Shown: in pieces, positions 32,132 through 39,388 of the stretch | Layout: each line of letters starts with the position of its first letter | Position numbering within the stretch: position 1 is the first letter of the stretch | Origin: CAYLHS01 sp964594235 | GTDB lineage: Bacteria > Actinomycetota > Acidimicrobiia > Spongiisociales > UBA4744 | Length of the DNA: 64,000 nucleotides | Direction: 5' to 3' | NCBI GenBank assembly: GCA_964594235.1 | Contig: CAZQMF010000003.1 | Span: forward strand, 19,060 to 83,059 | The notes under the pieces: generated by a model | The model's input: the letters and a program-made list of their open reading frames with translations, nothing else | Told to the model about the DNA's origin: nothing | Database searches by the model: none | Program-made: the position numbers and the translations under genes

Positions 32132-33927
32132 TCACGTTCTCTCGCTCATCGAGCCGTGTGGTCAGAGAGATCCCGGCTGCATCGATCGAGACCATCGACG
32201 ACTTGGCACGAGAGGAAGTCCTGACGGTCTCCCTCGGAGTTGGAAGTGGAGAGCCACTCGCGTGGGTGCTGCGGCCCGATGAGATCAGAACCGATGTTCC
32301 AGGATGGCGCCTCACGGTGCTGGACACAGGGACGAGGGCCGATGTCCTCGACGCGCTGTCTCGCAGCGGAGCCGCCTATCTGCGATCCGATCGCCCGCGC
32401 GAAGCCTCATCGATCGTCGGTCTTCCGGGTGTCTCGGCGTGCGTTTCGACGTTCGCCGAGACTGTCGACGAGGCGGTGGCGGCGGTCCGAGCAGGAGCTG
32501 GTGACCTGTTGCTGGCAGGGTGGGACGATGCGCAGGTCGCGGCCCTGCGGGACGCGCTCGGTGGGAGGTTGGTCGAACGCGCCGGCATTCCGCTCGGCGT
32601 GCCGATCGACGATCTGCGCGCTCACCTCCCTCGAGCATCGTGGACGGCGTACCTCCACCACGTCGACGCTTCCGGGGCCGTACGTCCCGACACCTCGTGG
32701 GCTCCAGGGAAGGACCTGCCGGTTCCAGCCCCTGATACCCGACTGTCTGCGGAGTGGACCGATTCGGCCTGGGCAGCTGCCGGCACTGCCCGAGAGCCCC
32801 TCGTTGGTGCTAGTGCGAATGTGAGCGGCATCCTGTACCGGTCCTTGTCTGGCAGCAGGCCGTCTAGGTCCGAGCTGTCGGAGCTGCTCCGGGCCCGTGG
32901 GAGCGACGTGGAGGCGATCGCGTGGGCCGCGGACAGACTACGGGAGCGTGCAGTCGGAGACACGGTCACGTACGTGATCAATCGGAACATCAACTACACG
33001 AATCTGTGCACCTACAAGTGCCGGTTCTGCGCATTCTCGAAAGGGCCCCGAAGCCTGAACCTTCGCGGAGAGCCGTACCTGATGAGTGTTGAGGACGTCG
33101 TTGCCATGGCGATCGAAGCCTGGGGGAGGGGTGCGACAGAAGTGTGCCTCCAAGGGGGCATCCATCCGGGGTTCACAGGTGACTTCTATGTGGAACTGGT
33201 GGAGGAGATCAAGGCCGCCGTCCCCTCGATGCACATCCACGGATTCACACCCCTTGAGGTCTGGCAGGGTGCCGAAACACTTGGCGTGCCTGTCCGTGAC
33301 TATCTCCGTCGTCTCCGGGACGCTGGCCTCGGGACCCTTCCCGGCACTGCGGCCGAGATCCTTGACGATCGGATACGGCGACACCTTTGCCCGGACAAGA
33401 TCACTACGTCGGAATGGGCCGATGTGATGATCACCGCGCACGAACTCGGTCTCCGGTCGACTGCGACGATCATGTTCGGCCACATCGACGACGCGGACTC
33501 CTGGGCACATCACCTCGACGTGATCCGAACCGTTCAGGAACGGACAGGAGGCTTCACGGAGTTCGTGCCGTTGCCGTTCGTGCACATGGGAGCCCCCATC
33601 TACCTGGCGGGTGACGCACGACCGGGGCCGACATGGGATGAGGTCGTGCTCGTGCACGCCGTCGCCAGGATTGCCTTCGACGGCTTGATTCCGAACATCC
33701 AGGCATCATGGGTCAAACTCGGCGAGGATGGCGCCACACGCCTGTTGCAGGCCGGGTGCAACGACGTGGGCGGCACGTTGATGGGGGAGATCATCACCAG
33801 GTCGGCGGGGGCCTCACACGGTCAGGAGGTCACGCCCCAGGCGTTCGAATCGCTGATCCGCGCTGCCGGACGGGCACCGTCGCGTCGGACCACGCTCTAC
33901 GGGGTTGACAATGTGACGTCTCTGTGA
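32128..33927 (+). CDS. cofH: CofH (F0 synthase subunit 2) with about 230-residue N-terminal extension
   Basis: Residues from about 232 to 599 are a complete CofH: ILYRSLSGSRPSRSEL, YVINRNINYTNLCTYKCRFCAFSKG with cluster Cys294, 298 and 301, CLQGGIHPGFTGDFYVEL, HIHGFTPLEVWQGAE and TEFVPLPFVHMGAPIYLAG. It attaches the tyrosine-derived ring in F0 synthesis. The first 230 residues are not CofG-like and I cannot assign them; the pattern of strands and helices with repeated Ala/Gly/Asp turns suggests an alpha/beta domain. The start overlaps the cofG stop, arguing that the long form is made; a GTG at 32821 would give a CofH-only protein but has no Shine-Dalgarno. Confidence 0.93.
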   Translation: MITFSRSSSRVVREIPAASIETIDDLAREEVLTVSLGVGSGEPLAWVLRPDEIRTDVPGWRLTVLDTGTRADVLDALSRSGAAYLRSDRPREASSIVGLPGVSACVSTFAETVDEAVAAVRAGAGDLLLAGWDDAQVAALRDALGGRLVERAGIPLGVPIDDLRAHLPRASWTAYLHHVDASGAVRPDTSWAPGKDLPVPAPDTRLSAEWTDSAWAAAGTAREPLVGASANVSGILYRSLSGSRPSRSELSELLRARGSDVEAIAWAADRLRERAVGDTVTYVINRNINYTNLCTYKCRFCAFSKGPRSLNLRGEPYLMSVEDVVAMAIEAWGRGATEVCLQGGIHPGFTGDFYVELVEEIKAAVPSMHIHGFTPLEVWQGAETLGVPVRDYLRRLRDAGLGTLPGTAAEILDDRIRRHLCPDKITTSEWADVMITAHELGLRSTATIMFGHIDDADSWAHHLDVIRTVQERTGGFTEFVPLPFVHMGAPIYLAGDARPGPTWDEVVLVHAVARIAFDGLIPNIQASWVKLGEDGATRLLQAGCNDVGGTLMGEIITRSAGASHGQEVTPQAFESLIRAAGRAPSRRTTLYGVDNVTSL

Positions 33928-33943
33928 CATCATAATGATGTCA
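33925..33943. promoter_or_regulatory. Perfect 19-bp palindrome, probable operator
   Basis: TGACATCATAATGATGTCA spans the end of cofH and the A of the RHH gene ATG. It includes CATAAT (33931-33936), a -10-like hexamer 6 nt before the ATG, and TTGACA lies at 33905-33910 (20-nt spacing). A bound repressor would block both transcription and the start codon. The RHH protein encoded directly downstream is the obvious candidate. Confidence 0.55.
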
Positions 33944-34383
33944 TGAATAGTTACGGTGCACTCACTCAGCTGGAGGAGGCGGTGTCCCGGCAGATGGCGT
34001 TTGGCGGAACGGACCCGTCAGTCGAGTCGGCCGGACGAGCGATCCTCGCCATCCTCGAACCAACCGTCCGTCAGATCGTGATGGAACTCGCGCAGCAGGC
34101 AGCGCATGAGATGTCGGCACAGCTTCCAGACTATGAGGTCGATGTGATCGTTGTGGAGGGGGAGCCGGAGCTTCATGTGCGGGCCGTCGAGTCACCCAAT
34201 GAGGCGGCGGGTTCCTACGAGGCAAGGCTCACGCTTCGGCTGCCGGATGCCGTGAAGGAGATGGTCGAGAACGCCGCAGAGGGTGCAGGCGACTCGGTGA
34301 ACTCATGGGTCGTGAAGGCGCTTTCGTCCAAGGCACACGTCAAGCAGGTAGGCAAGAAGGTGACAGGGACGGTGAATCTATGA
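33943..34383 (+). CDS. Ribbon-helix-helix protein (HicB/Arc-like C-terminus)
   Basis: A 146-residue protein. The first 90 residues are an acidic alpha/beta region (EEAVSRQMAFGGTDPSVESA, then YEVDVIVVEGEPELHVRAVE). The end, ARLTLRLPDAVKEMVENAAEGAGDSVNSWVVKAL, fits a ribbon-helix-helix DNA-binding motif as in HicB and Arc. It begins inside a palindrome and its stop overlaps the DUF4097 gene as ATGA. No toxin gene is adjacent, so it is more likely an autoregulator or a dimerising partner of the DUF4097 protein than an antitoxin. Confidence 0.8.
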   Translation: MNSYGALTQLEEAVSRQMAFGGTDPSVESAGRAILAILEPTVRQIVMELAQQAAHEMSAQLPDYEVDVIVVEGEPELHVRAVESPNEAAGSYEARLTLRLPDAVKEMVENAAEGAGDSVNSWVVKALSSKAHVKQVGKKVTGTVNL

Positions 34384-35138
34384 GTACGCAGTCCTTCTCC
34401 GTAGGAGAACGACCAAGGGTGACGATTCGCTTGGCGTCGGGCAGTGTGCGGGTCATCGGCGGAGATCCCGGAACGATCGTGGTCGACCTCCAAGGTCGAG
34501 GCTCAGATACAACGATCGTCGAGCAGAGCGGCGACACGGTCACCGTGCGACAGGAGGAGCGGGTCTGGCGAGGATCGGTGCATGTCACCGTAACCGCCCC
34601 CGAGGGCGTGAGCGTCTCGGTCTCGCTCGCGTCGGCCGACCTCGACATCGAGGTACCCGTGGAGGATCTCACTGCGTCCCTTGCATCAGGTGATGCAAGG
34701 ATCGCCGAAGTCCGCAGGGAGCTCTCGCTGAAGTCGGCGTCGGGTGACTTGGAAGTCCACAAGCTCATTGGCAAAGGCAAGGTGAACTCGGCGTCGGGCG
34801 ATGTGCGGATCGACAAAGCAGAGGAAGACCTCACGGTGAACACCGCCTCTGGTGACATCACCGTCGGCGAGGCGCGCGGCGATGCGCGGCTGCATTCAGC
34901 ATCGGGCGATGTGGTCGTCAGGAACTACCTCGGAGCCGACATCGGGGTGGCGACAGTCTCAGGCGACGCAACGGTGGGTCTGCCGACTGGACGTAGTGTC
35001 GATGTCGAGCTTCGCAGTCTCTCCGGCAGGATCAAGCTCCCGTCGCCATCGGGCGTTCAGCTCGAGCAGAGAATGGAAGTACAACTTCATTTCAAGTCGG
35101 TATCGGGCGACTTCGAACTGGTCAAGACGGGTTCCTGA
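34380..35138 (+). CDS. DUF4097-type beta-repeat protein
   Basis: A 252-residue protein dominated by SASGD repeats: ASGDARI, SASGDLEV, SASGDVRI, TASGDITV, SASGDVVV and VSGDATV, about 20 residues apart, as in the DUF4097 putative adhesin/beta-helix family. No signal peptide or membrane segment is seen, so it is probably cytoplasmic. Its tight coupling to the RHH gene is typical for this family in actinobacteria, where such pairs are of unknown function. The 3' end overlaps the opposite-strand YbjQ-like gene by 17 bases. Confidence 0.85.
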   Translation: MSTQSFSVGERPRVTIRLASGSVRVIGGDPGTIVVDLQGRGSDTTIVEQSGDTVTVRQEERVWRGSVHVTVTAPEGVSVSVSLASADLDIEVPVEDLTASLASGDARIAEVRRELSLKSASGDLEVHKLIGKGKVNSASGDVRIDKAEEDLTVNTASGDITVGEARGDARLHSASGDVVVRNYLGADIGVATVSGDATVGLPTGRSVDVELRSLSGRIKLPSPSGVQLEQRMEVQLHFKSVSGDFELVKTGS

Positions 35139-36732
35139 GCGTCACCGCAGTACCAGTTGCGCTGAAGATCACACTTCGCCCGACCTCATGGACCGCGGTG
35201 CGGACGCCGACGACGGCATGTGCTCCTCTGGAGAGGGCCTCATCCACCAGCGTCTGCAGGGCCGCCTTCCGGGCCCCCGCGAGATTGCCGGCTTCGGCGA
35301 TGGTGGCGTCGCCTGCGACGATACCGAGGAACGTGTCCACTTCCCACGCACCGACGCCGGATGTAGTGGTCACGATGGGGCGCCACGTCGAGCGGCCCCC
35401 GTCCTGGCGTATCCACCCTTGAGCTGCGCTGCCCCAGTTCGAACCCCACGCGACGCTGGGACTCTCGATCAACCCTGGCTCTGTCTGCGTGCCTGAGGCA
35501 CCGGGCTCGCCTGGCTCGACGGCGGAGACTGCCGAGGCGACTGCTTCGTCGAGGTCTGGTTCGGGTTCGATCGGTTCGGTCTCGGCCGTGTCTGTGTCGA
35601 AGGGTTCGAGGTCTTCGTCGGGTGTTTCGATGGCGGAGAGTGCCGAGGCGACTGCTTCGTCGAGGTCTGGTTCGGGTTCGATCGGTTCGGTCTCGGCCGT
35701 GTCTGTGTCGAAGGGTTCGAGGTCTTCGTCGGGTGTTTCGATGGCGGAGAGTGCCGAGGCGACTGCTTCGTCGAGGTCTGGTTCGGGTTCGATCGGTTCG
35801 GTCTCGGCCGTGTCTGTGTCGAAGGGTTCGAGGTCTTCGTCGGGTGTTTCGATGGCGGAGAGTGCCGAGGCGACTGCTTCGTCGAGGTCTGGTTCGGGTT
35901 CGATCGGTTCGGTCTCGNNNNNNNNNNNNNNNNNNNNNNNNNNNNNNNNNNNNNNNNNNNNNNNNNNNNNNNNNNNNNNNNNNNNNNNNNNNNNNNNNNN
36001 NNNNNNNNNNNNNNNNNTGCCGAGGCGACTGCTTCGTCGAGGTCTGGTTCGGGTTCGATCGGTTCGGTCTCGTCGGGTTCGGGTTCGAGGTTCNNNNNNN
36101 NNNNNNNNNNNNNNNNNNNNNNNNNNNNNNNNNNNNNNNNNNNNNNNNNNNNNNNNNNNNNNNNNNNNNNNNNNNNNNNNNNNNNNNNNNNNNTCTTCGA
36201 GGTCGGTGGTCTCGTCGGGTTCGGGTTCGAGGTTCTCTTCGAGGTCGGTGGTCTCGTCGGGTTCGGGTTCGAGGTTCTCTTCGAGGTCGGCGTTCCCGAT
36301 CTTTTCTTCGGCAGAGTGTGTGAGATCGGAGAGCTCCCTGTAGACGCTCGGTGGAGCCGCGGCTGTGGAATCCATCCAGTCCGGTGGCTCGTCCGGGAGG
36401 TCGTCGAACCCGGCGCCGAGCGTGTCGAGGACATTCTTGGCTTCCATCTGCATAGGCGAAGTGAGGGCGTCGTCCGTCTGCTCAGGGGACTCGTCGAGGC
36501 CCGATTCCAGGGTGGTCTCTTCAGGCTCGTTCGGCTCGGCGTCGACCTCAACATCGGGTTCGACAGCGTCCTCCGGTTCCGGCTCGAAATCGGTCACCGA
36601 TTCTGGCTCGGGCTGCTCCGCAGGTGCCGCCTCGGGTTCGGGTTCGGAGGGCCGGGGCGACGGTGGTATGTCGGGCGAGTCTTCGGTGGGGAGGCCCCAA
36701 GGGTCTGCATAGGGATGCTGTTCGTCAGCCAC
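35122..36732 (-). CDS. Acidic repeat protein with C-terminal YbjQ-like domain, broken by two N gaps
   Basis: The N-terminal part (ADEQHPYADPWGLPTEDSPD onward) is very rich in Glu, Asp and Pro. It carries at least three 14-residue repeats (DLEENLEPEPDETT) and at least five 37-residue repeats (EPIEPEPDLDEAVASALSAI then ETPDEDLEPFDTDTA). The last 90 residues (VDTFLGIVAGDATIAEAGNL, EALSRGAHAVVGVRTAVHEV, IFSATGTAVTL) resemble YbjQ/DUF74 heavy-metal-binding-type domains. Two runs of 100 N (35918-36017, 36094-36193) mark unresolved repeats, so true length is unknown and the short piece between them is out of frame as printed. The GTG at 36732 follows TATCCT by 6 nt. Confidence 0.75.
   Translation of the reverse strand: MADEQHPYADPWGLPTEDSPDIPPSPRPSEPEPEAAPAEQPEPESVTDFEPEPEDAVEPDVEVDAEPNEPEETTLESGLDESPEQTDDALTSPMQMEAKNVLDTLGAGFDDLPDEPPDWMDSTAAAPPSVYRELSDLTHSAEEKIGNADLEENLEPEPDETTDLEENLEPEPDETTDLEXXXXXXXXXXXXXXXXXXXXXXXXXXXXXXXXXXEPRTRTRRDRTDRTRTRPRRSSRLGXXXXXXXXXXXXXXXXXXXXXXXXXXXXXXXXXXETEPIEPEPDLDEAVASALSAIETPDEDLEPFDTDTAETEPIEPEPDLDEAVASALSAIETPDEDLEPFDTDTAETEPIEPEPDLDEAVASALSAIETPDEDLEPFDTDTAETEPIEPEPDLDEAVASAVSAVEPGEPGASGTQTEPGLIESPSVAWGSNWGSAAQGWIRQDGGRSTWRPIVTTTSGVGAWEVDTFLGIVAGDATIAEAGNLAGARKAALQTLVDEALSRGAHAVVGVRTAVHEVGRSVIFSATGTAVTLRNPS
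35531..36072 (-). repeat. 111-bp coding tandem repeat, at least five copies
   Basis: Unit starts at 35531, 35642, 35753 and 35864 and again after the gap at 36019. Copies are nearly identical. The unit encodes 37 residues, so copy number changes keep the frame. Gap 35918-36017 lies within it. Confidence 0.9.
35918..36017. other. Assembly gap, 100 N
   Basis: A run of exactly 100 N inside identical repeats, the usual placeholder for a gap of unknown size. Confidence 0.98.
36073..36290 (-). repeat. 42-bp coding tandem repeat, at least three copies
   Basis: Complete identical copies at 36194-36235 and 36236-36277 with a partial third; the piece 36073-36093 before the gap shows the boundary with the 111-bp repeat. 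Unit is 14 codons. Gap 36094-36193 lies within it. Confidence 0.85.
36094..36193. other. Assembly gap, 100 N
   Basis: A second run of exactly 100 N, in the 42-bp repeat array. The 76 bases between both gaps do not share the frame of the flanks, showing the printed lengths are arbitrary. Confidence 0.98.
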
Positions 36733-36738
36733 GTCTGG

Positions 36739-36748
36739 AGGATACCCT
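36739..36748. promoter_or_regulatory. Overlapping divergent -10-like hexamers (YbjQ-like gene / trmD)
   Basis: On the - strand TATCCT (36739-36744) is 6 nt before the GTG at 36732. On the + strand TACCCT (36743-36748) shares two bases with it and would give trmD a leader of about 20 nt. The two promoters would exclude each other. Confidence 0.35.
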
Positions 36749-36764
36749 GGAACCTACGGCTCAT

Positions 36765-36778
36765 GGAGGTTTTCGCTG
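36765..36778 (+). promoter_or_regulatory. trmD ribosome binding site and CTG start
   Basis: GGAGG at 36765-36769 is followed by six bases and then CTG at 36776-36778. No ATG, GTG or TTG in the right frame lies at usable distance; the ATG at 36763 is in another frame. The conserved TrmD N-terminus begins exactly at this CTG. Confidence 0.65.
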
Positions 36779-37450
36779 GAGATCACGATCATCACCCTGT
36801 TCCCCGAGTTCTTCGAAATCCCGTTGACGGTGAGCATCGTCGGGCGAGCCGTCGACGAGGGTCGGCTTCGCGTCGAAGCGATCGACCTCAGGGCCTACGG
36901 CAGAGGCATGTACCGGCAGGTCGACGACGCTCCGTTCGGTGGTGGCCCCGGTATGGTCCTGATGGTCGGTCCACTCGAGGAGGCCCTTGCTCCGTTCGAG
37001 CATGCACACAGGATCCTCTTGACGCCGGCAGGTCGGCGGCTCGAGCAGTCGACACTCGATCGGTGGACGACGCTCGAGCATCTGGTGCTGGTCTGTGGCA
37101 GATACGAGGGTGTGGACGAGCGCGTCGCCCAACACCTGATCGACGAGGAGGTATCGATCGGTGACTTCGTGCTTGCAGGGGGAGAGGCCGCCGCGTTGGC
37201 GATTGTCGAAGGGGTCGCAAGGCTACTTCCCGGGGCGCTCGGGAACGACGAGTCGACCGTATCGGAGTCGTTTCGGGACGGGCTGCTCGAAGAACCGCAC
37301 TACACGAGACCCTCCGATCACCACGGGTGGATGGTTCCTGACGTACTGCTTTCGGGGGATCATGCACGGATCGAGGCGTGGCGCGAGGAACAACGCGAGA
37401 TACGAACGAAGACGCGGCGTCCCGACCTTTGGGAACGGAAGAACGACTGA
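36776..37450 (+). CDS. trmD: tRNA (guanine37-N1)-methyltransferase TrmD, apparent CTG start
   Basis: Methylates G37 of tRNAs to prevent frameshifting. From the CTG the protein reads (M)EITIITLFPEFFEIPLTVSI, the normal TrmD beginning, and is 224 residues, the usual length. The trefoil-knot SAM site is LVLVCGRYEGVDERV (about 103-117) and SIGDFVLAGGEAAALAI (about 128-144). The first standard in-frame codon, TTG at 36824, would delete 16 conserved residues. rplS follows, so the trmD-rplS pair is kept although separated from rimM. Confidence 0.93.
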   Translation: MEITIITLFPEFFEIPLTVSIVGRAVDEGRLRVEAIDLRAYGRGMYRQVDDAPFGGGPGMVLMVGPLEEALAPFEHAHRILLTPAGRRLEQSTLDRWTTLEHLVLVCGRYEGVDERVAQHLIDEEVSIGDFVLAGGEAAALAIVEGVARLLPGALGNDESTVSESFRDGLLEEPHYTRPSDHHGWMVPDVLLSGDHARIEAWREEQREIRTKTRRPDLWERKND

Positions 37451-37514
37451 GGGCTGCTATCTTGCGGAGTCCGCGGTCGGCTGCGATCATTCGCCCGCTC
37501 TAGGAGTCTTCATC

Positions 37515-37850
37515 ATGCTCGAACATCTGGAAAGCGCGTACCTGCGCGACGACATTCCCGACTTCCGATCCGGCGATACCGTGCGGGTACACGTGCGCGT
37601 GGTGGAAGCCGGTCGCGAGCGTGTTCAGGTGTTCGAAGGCGTGGTCATCGCAAGAGACGGCGCCGGGATCAGGAGCACCTTCACGGTTCGCAAGATCAGT
37701 TTCGGCGTCGGCGTCGAGCGCGTCTTCCCGCTCCACGCCCCGATCATTCAGAAGATCGAAGTCACCCGTCGCGGCAAGGTCCGTCGCGGGAAGCTCTACT
37801 ACCTTCGAGACAGGGTCGGGAAGGCAGCTCGAATCAAAGAGCGACGCTGA
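37515..37850 (+). CDS. rplS: 50S ribosomal protein L19
   Basis: The 111 residues include LRDDIPDFRSGDTVRVHVRV, VQVFEGVVIARDGAG, STFTVRKISFGVGVERVFPLH and RRGKVRRGKLYYLRDRVGKAARIKER, diagnostic of L19. A 64-base spacer separates it from trmD. ATG at 37515 matches the family start. lepB begins 7 bases after the stop. Confidence 0.97.
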   Translation: MLEHLESAYLRDDIPDFRSGDTVRVHVRVVEAGRERVQVFEGVVIARDGAGIRSTFTVRKISFGVGVERVFPLHAPIIQKIEVTRRGKVRRGKLYYLRDRVGKAARIKERR

Positions 37851-37857
37851 CAGTCAC

Positions 37858-38481
37858 GTGTCGTTGCACCGTCAACCCACCAAGCGAACACCGTTCTGGG
37901 TGGAACTCCCCTTCCTGATCGTCATCGCGCTCGTCATCGCGGTGCTGATCAAGACGTTCCTGGTTCAGACTTTCTTCATCCCCTCTGGTTCGATGGAGCA
38001 CACGCTCGAGATCGGTGATCGGGTGATGGTCAACAAGCTCGCGTACGGCTCCGGTGTTCCCAATCGCGGTGACATCGTGGTATTCATGCCGCCGTGGGGA
38101 GACACACAGAAGTCCGAGCCGTTCTTCAGCGCCGTGATACGTCACATCGGGGAATCGCTCGGTCTCAGGTCCCCCGACATCGAGGACCTCATCAAACGGG
38201 TCATCGCCGTCGGCGGCGAGACCATCGAGATACGGAACAACAAGGTGCTCGTTGACGGTGTCCCCATCGACGAACCGTACCTGTATCCGGGCACGAACAT
38301 GCCGGACTTTGGTCCGGTCAGCGTTCCTGAAGGCGACGTGTTCATGATGGGAGACAACCGGAACCACAGCAAGGACAGCCGTGTGTTCGGCTCGATCCCT
38401 GCCGACTCCATCGTCGGCAAGGCGTTTGTTCGCATCTGGCCGCTCAGCCGGATAGGTGGATTGGGTGTCAGTGGCAGCTGA
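37858..38481 (+). CDS. lepB: Signal peptidase I
   Basis: Cleaves signal peptides of exported proteins at the outer face of the membrane. The 207 residues have one N-terminal membrane helix (FWVELPFLIVIALVIAVLIKT), catalytic Ser in FIPSGSMEHTLEIGDRVMVNK and Lys in LIKRVIAVGGE, then the box VFMMGDNRNHSKDSRVFG. GTG at 37858 has no good Shine-Dalgarno and is probably read through coupling with rplS. The rnhB gene often found next is absent. Confidence 0.95.
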   Translation: MSLHRQPTKRTPFWVELPFLIVIALVIAVLIKTFLVQTFFIPSGSMEHTLEIGDRVMVNKLAYGSGVPNRGDIVVFMPPWGDTQKSEPFFSAVIRHIGESLGLRSPDIEDLIKRVIAVGGETIEIRNNKVLVDGVPIDEPYLYPGTNMPDFGPVSVPEGDVFMMGDNRNHSKDSRVFGSIPADSIVGKAFVRIWPLSRIGGLGVSGS

Positions 38482-38512
38482 TAGAACACGTGCCGAATGG
38501 GTCGCACGTTGG

Positions 38513-38518
38513 TACCAT
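38513..38518 (+). promoter_or_regulatory. -10-like hexamer before the DUF2469 gene
   Basis: TACCAT, preceded by GG as in the ffh and rpsB candidates, would give a leader of about 17 nt with GGAAGGAA. Weak evidence. Confidence 0.25.
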
Positions 38519-38541
38519 CTCCTGCACCGGGAAGGAACGGA

Positions 38542-38838
38542 ATGCACGAGGAAGACCTGGAGCGCTACGAGTCCGAGATCGAACTGAAGATCTACAAGGA
38601 GTATCGCGACGTACTGCCGATGTTCAAGTACGTCGTCGAAACGGAGCGCCGCTTCTACCTCGCCAACGGAGTCGACGTGCACACCCGCCATGACGATGGC
38701 TCGACCTACTTCGAGATCGAGCTCGAGGATGCGTGGGTATGGGACATGTACCGACCGGCGAGGTTCCTGCAACGAGTGCGGGTACTGACATTCCGGGACG
38801 TGAATATCGAAGAGCTGGAGCCCGGCGTCCGCCTCTGA
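38542..38838 (+). CDS. DUF2469 family protein
   Basis: A 98-residue actinobacterial protein: MHEEDLERYESEIELKIYKEYRDV, FKYVVETERRFYLAN, DGSTYFEIELEDAWVWDMYRPARFL and FRDVNIEEL. The family has no known function and is nearly always found between lepB/rnhB and yraN, as here. GGAAGGAACGG precedes the ATG. Confidence 0.9.
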   Translation: MHEEDLERYESEIELKIYKEYRDVLPMFKYVVETERRFYLANGVDVHTRHDDGSTYFEIELEDAWVWDMYRPARFLQRVRVLTFRDVNIEELEPGVRL

Positions 38839-39164
38839 CGAAGCGCCAGGTTGGACAGCTCGGGGAGTGGATCGCCGCGCAGTTCCTCGTTCGCAACGGG
38901 TTCCACATCATCGAGCGCAACGTGCGGATCGGTCGGGGTGAGATCGACATCCTCGCAGAGCACCGAGGACGACGCGTCGCTGTCGAGGTGAAGTCGGCGG
39001 TACTCGACCACGACGGACGCGCAGATCCCATCGACGCCTTCGACGACGCGAAGTGGAGACAGGTCTGGTCGCTCGCACGACGTGCCGGTGCGTGGCGGGT
39101 CGATGTCGTCGCCGTTGGGTTCAGACCCGATGGTGTCCGGGTCCATTGGGTGCCCGACGTGTGA
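38835..39164 (+). CDS. yraN: UPF0102 protein YraN, apparent CTG start
   Basis: An endonuclease-fold protein of unknown role: LTKRQVGQLGEWIAAQFLVRNGF, NVRIGRGEIDILAEHRGRRVAVEVKSA (Glu-Asp and Glu-x-Lys of the PD-(D/E)xK core). The conserved N-terminus starts at CTG 38835, which overlaps the DUF2469 stop as CTGA, parallel to the ATGA/GTGA overlaps elsewhere. A standard start would require extending at least 30 unrelated residues back into DUF2469. From CTG the protein is 109 residues, normal for the family. Confidence 0.9.
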   Translation: MTKRQVGQLGEWIAAQFLVRNGFHIIERNVRIGRGEIDILAEHRGRRVAVEVKSAVLDHDGRADPIDAFDDAKWRQVWSLARRAGAWRVDVVAVGFRPDGVRVHWVPDV

Positions 39165-39193
39165 CCCGCGCGGCGGCGTATGGCCACGCCCGG

Positions 39194-39388
39194 TCAGGTC
39201 CTGGGGTGTGACGACTCCTTGAACCAGCAGCCTCGATGCCAGTGTCGTCGGAGCTCGGGGGCCAGATCCGGCACCACGACGACGTGGAACTCGCCGATCT
39301 CGACGGGCCCCTCACATCCCGGGCATACGTACCGTTTGCGGGCTGCGTACGGCTGGACCGGAGCGACGGTCACCGGATCACTCGGCAT
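39194..39388 (-). CDS. Small Cys/His protein, actinobacterial type
   Basis: A 64-residue protein with RKRYVCPGCEGPVEIGEFHVVVV and RRHWHRGCWFKE. The CxxC plus HxxxC arrangement should bind one zinc. Similar small proteins next to DUF2469/yraN are common in actinobacteria and are often loosely labelled ATP/GTP-binding; no activity is known. ATG at 39388 overlaps the HAD hydrolase stop by 11 bases; an upstream ATG at 39400 is also possible. Confidence 0.7.
   Translation of the reverse strand: MPSDPVTVAPVQPYAARKRYVCPGCEGPVEIGEFHVVVVPDLAPELRRHWHRGCWFKESSHPRT

Noticed and set aside
33943..35138. HicAB-like toxin-antitoxin module
   Set aside because: The partner is a 252-residue SASGD repeat protein with no toxin features.
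36018..36093. Apparent frameshift in the acidic repeat gene
   Set aside because: The piece lies between two gaps of arbitrary length, so the frame change is an assembly placeholder effect.
35531..36290. Direct repeats resembling a CRISPR array
   Set aside because: Units are 111 and 42 bp without unique spacers and encode an in-frame acidic repeat protein.
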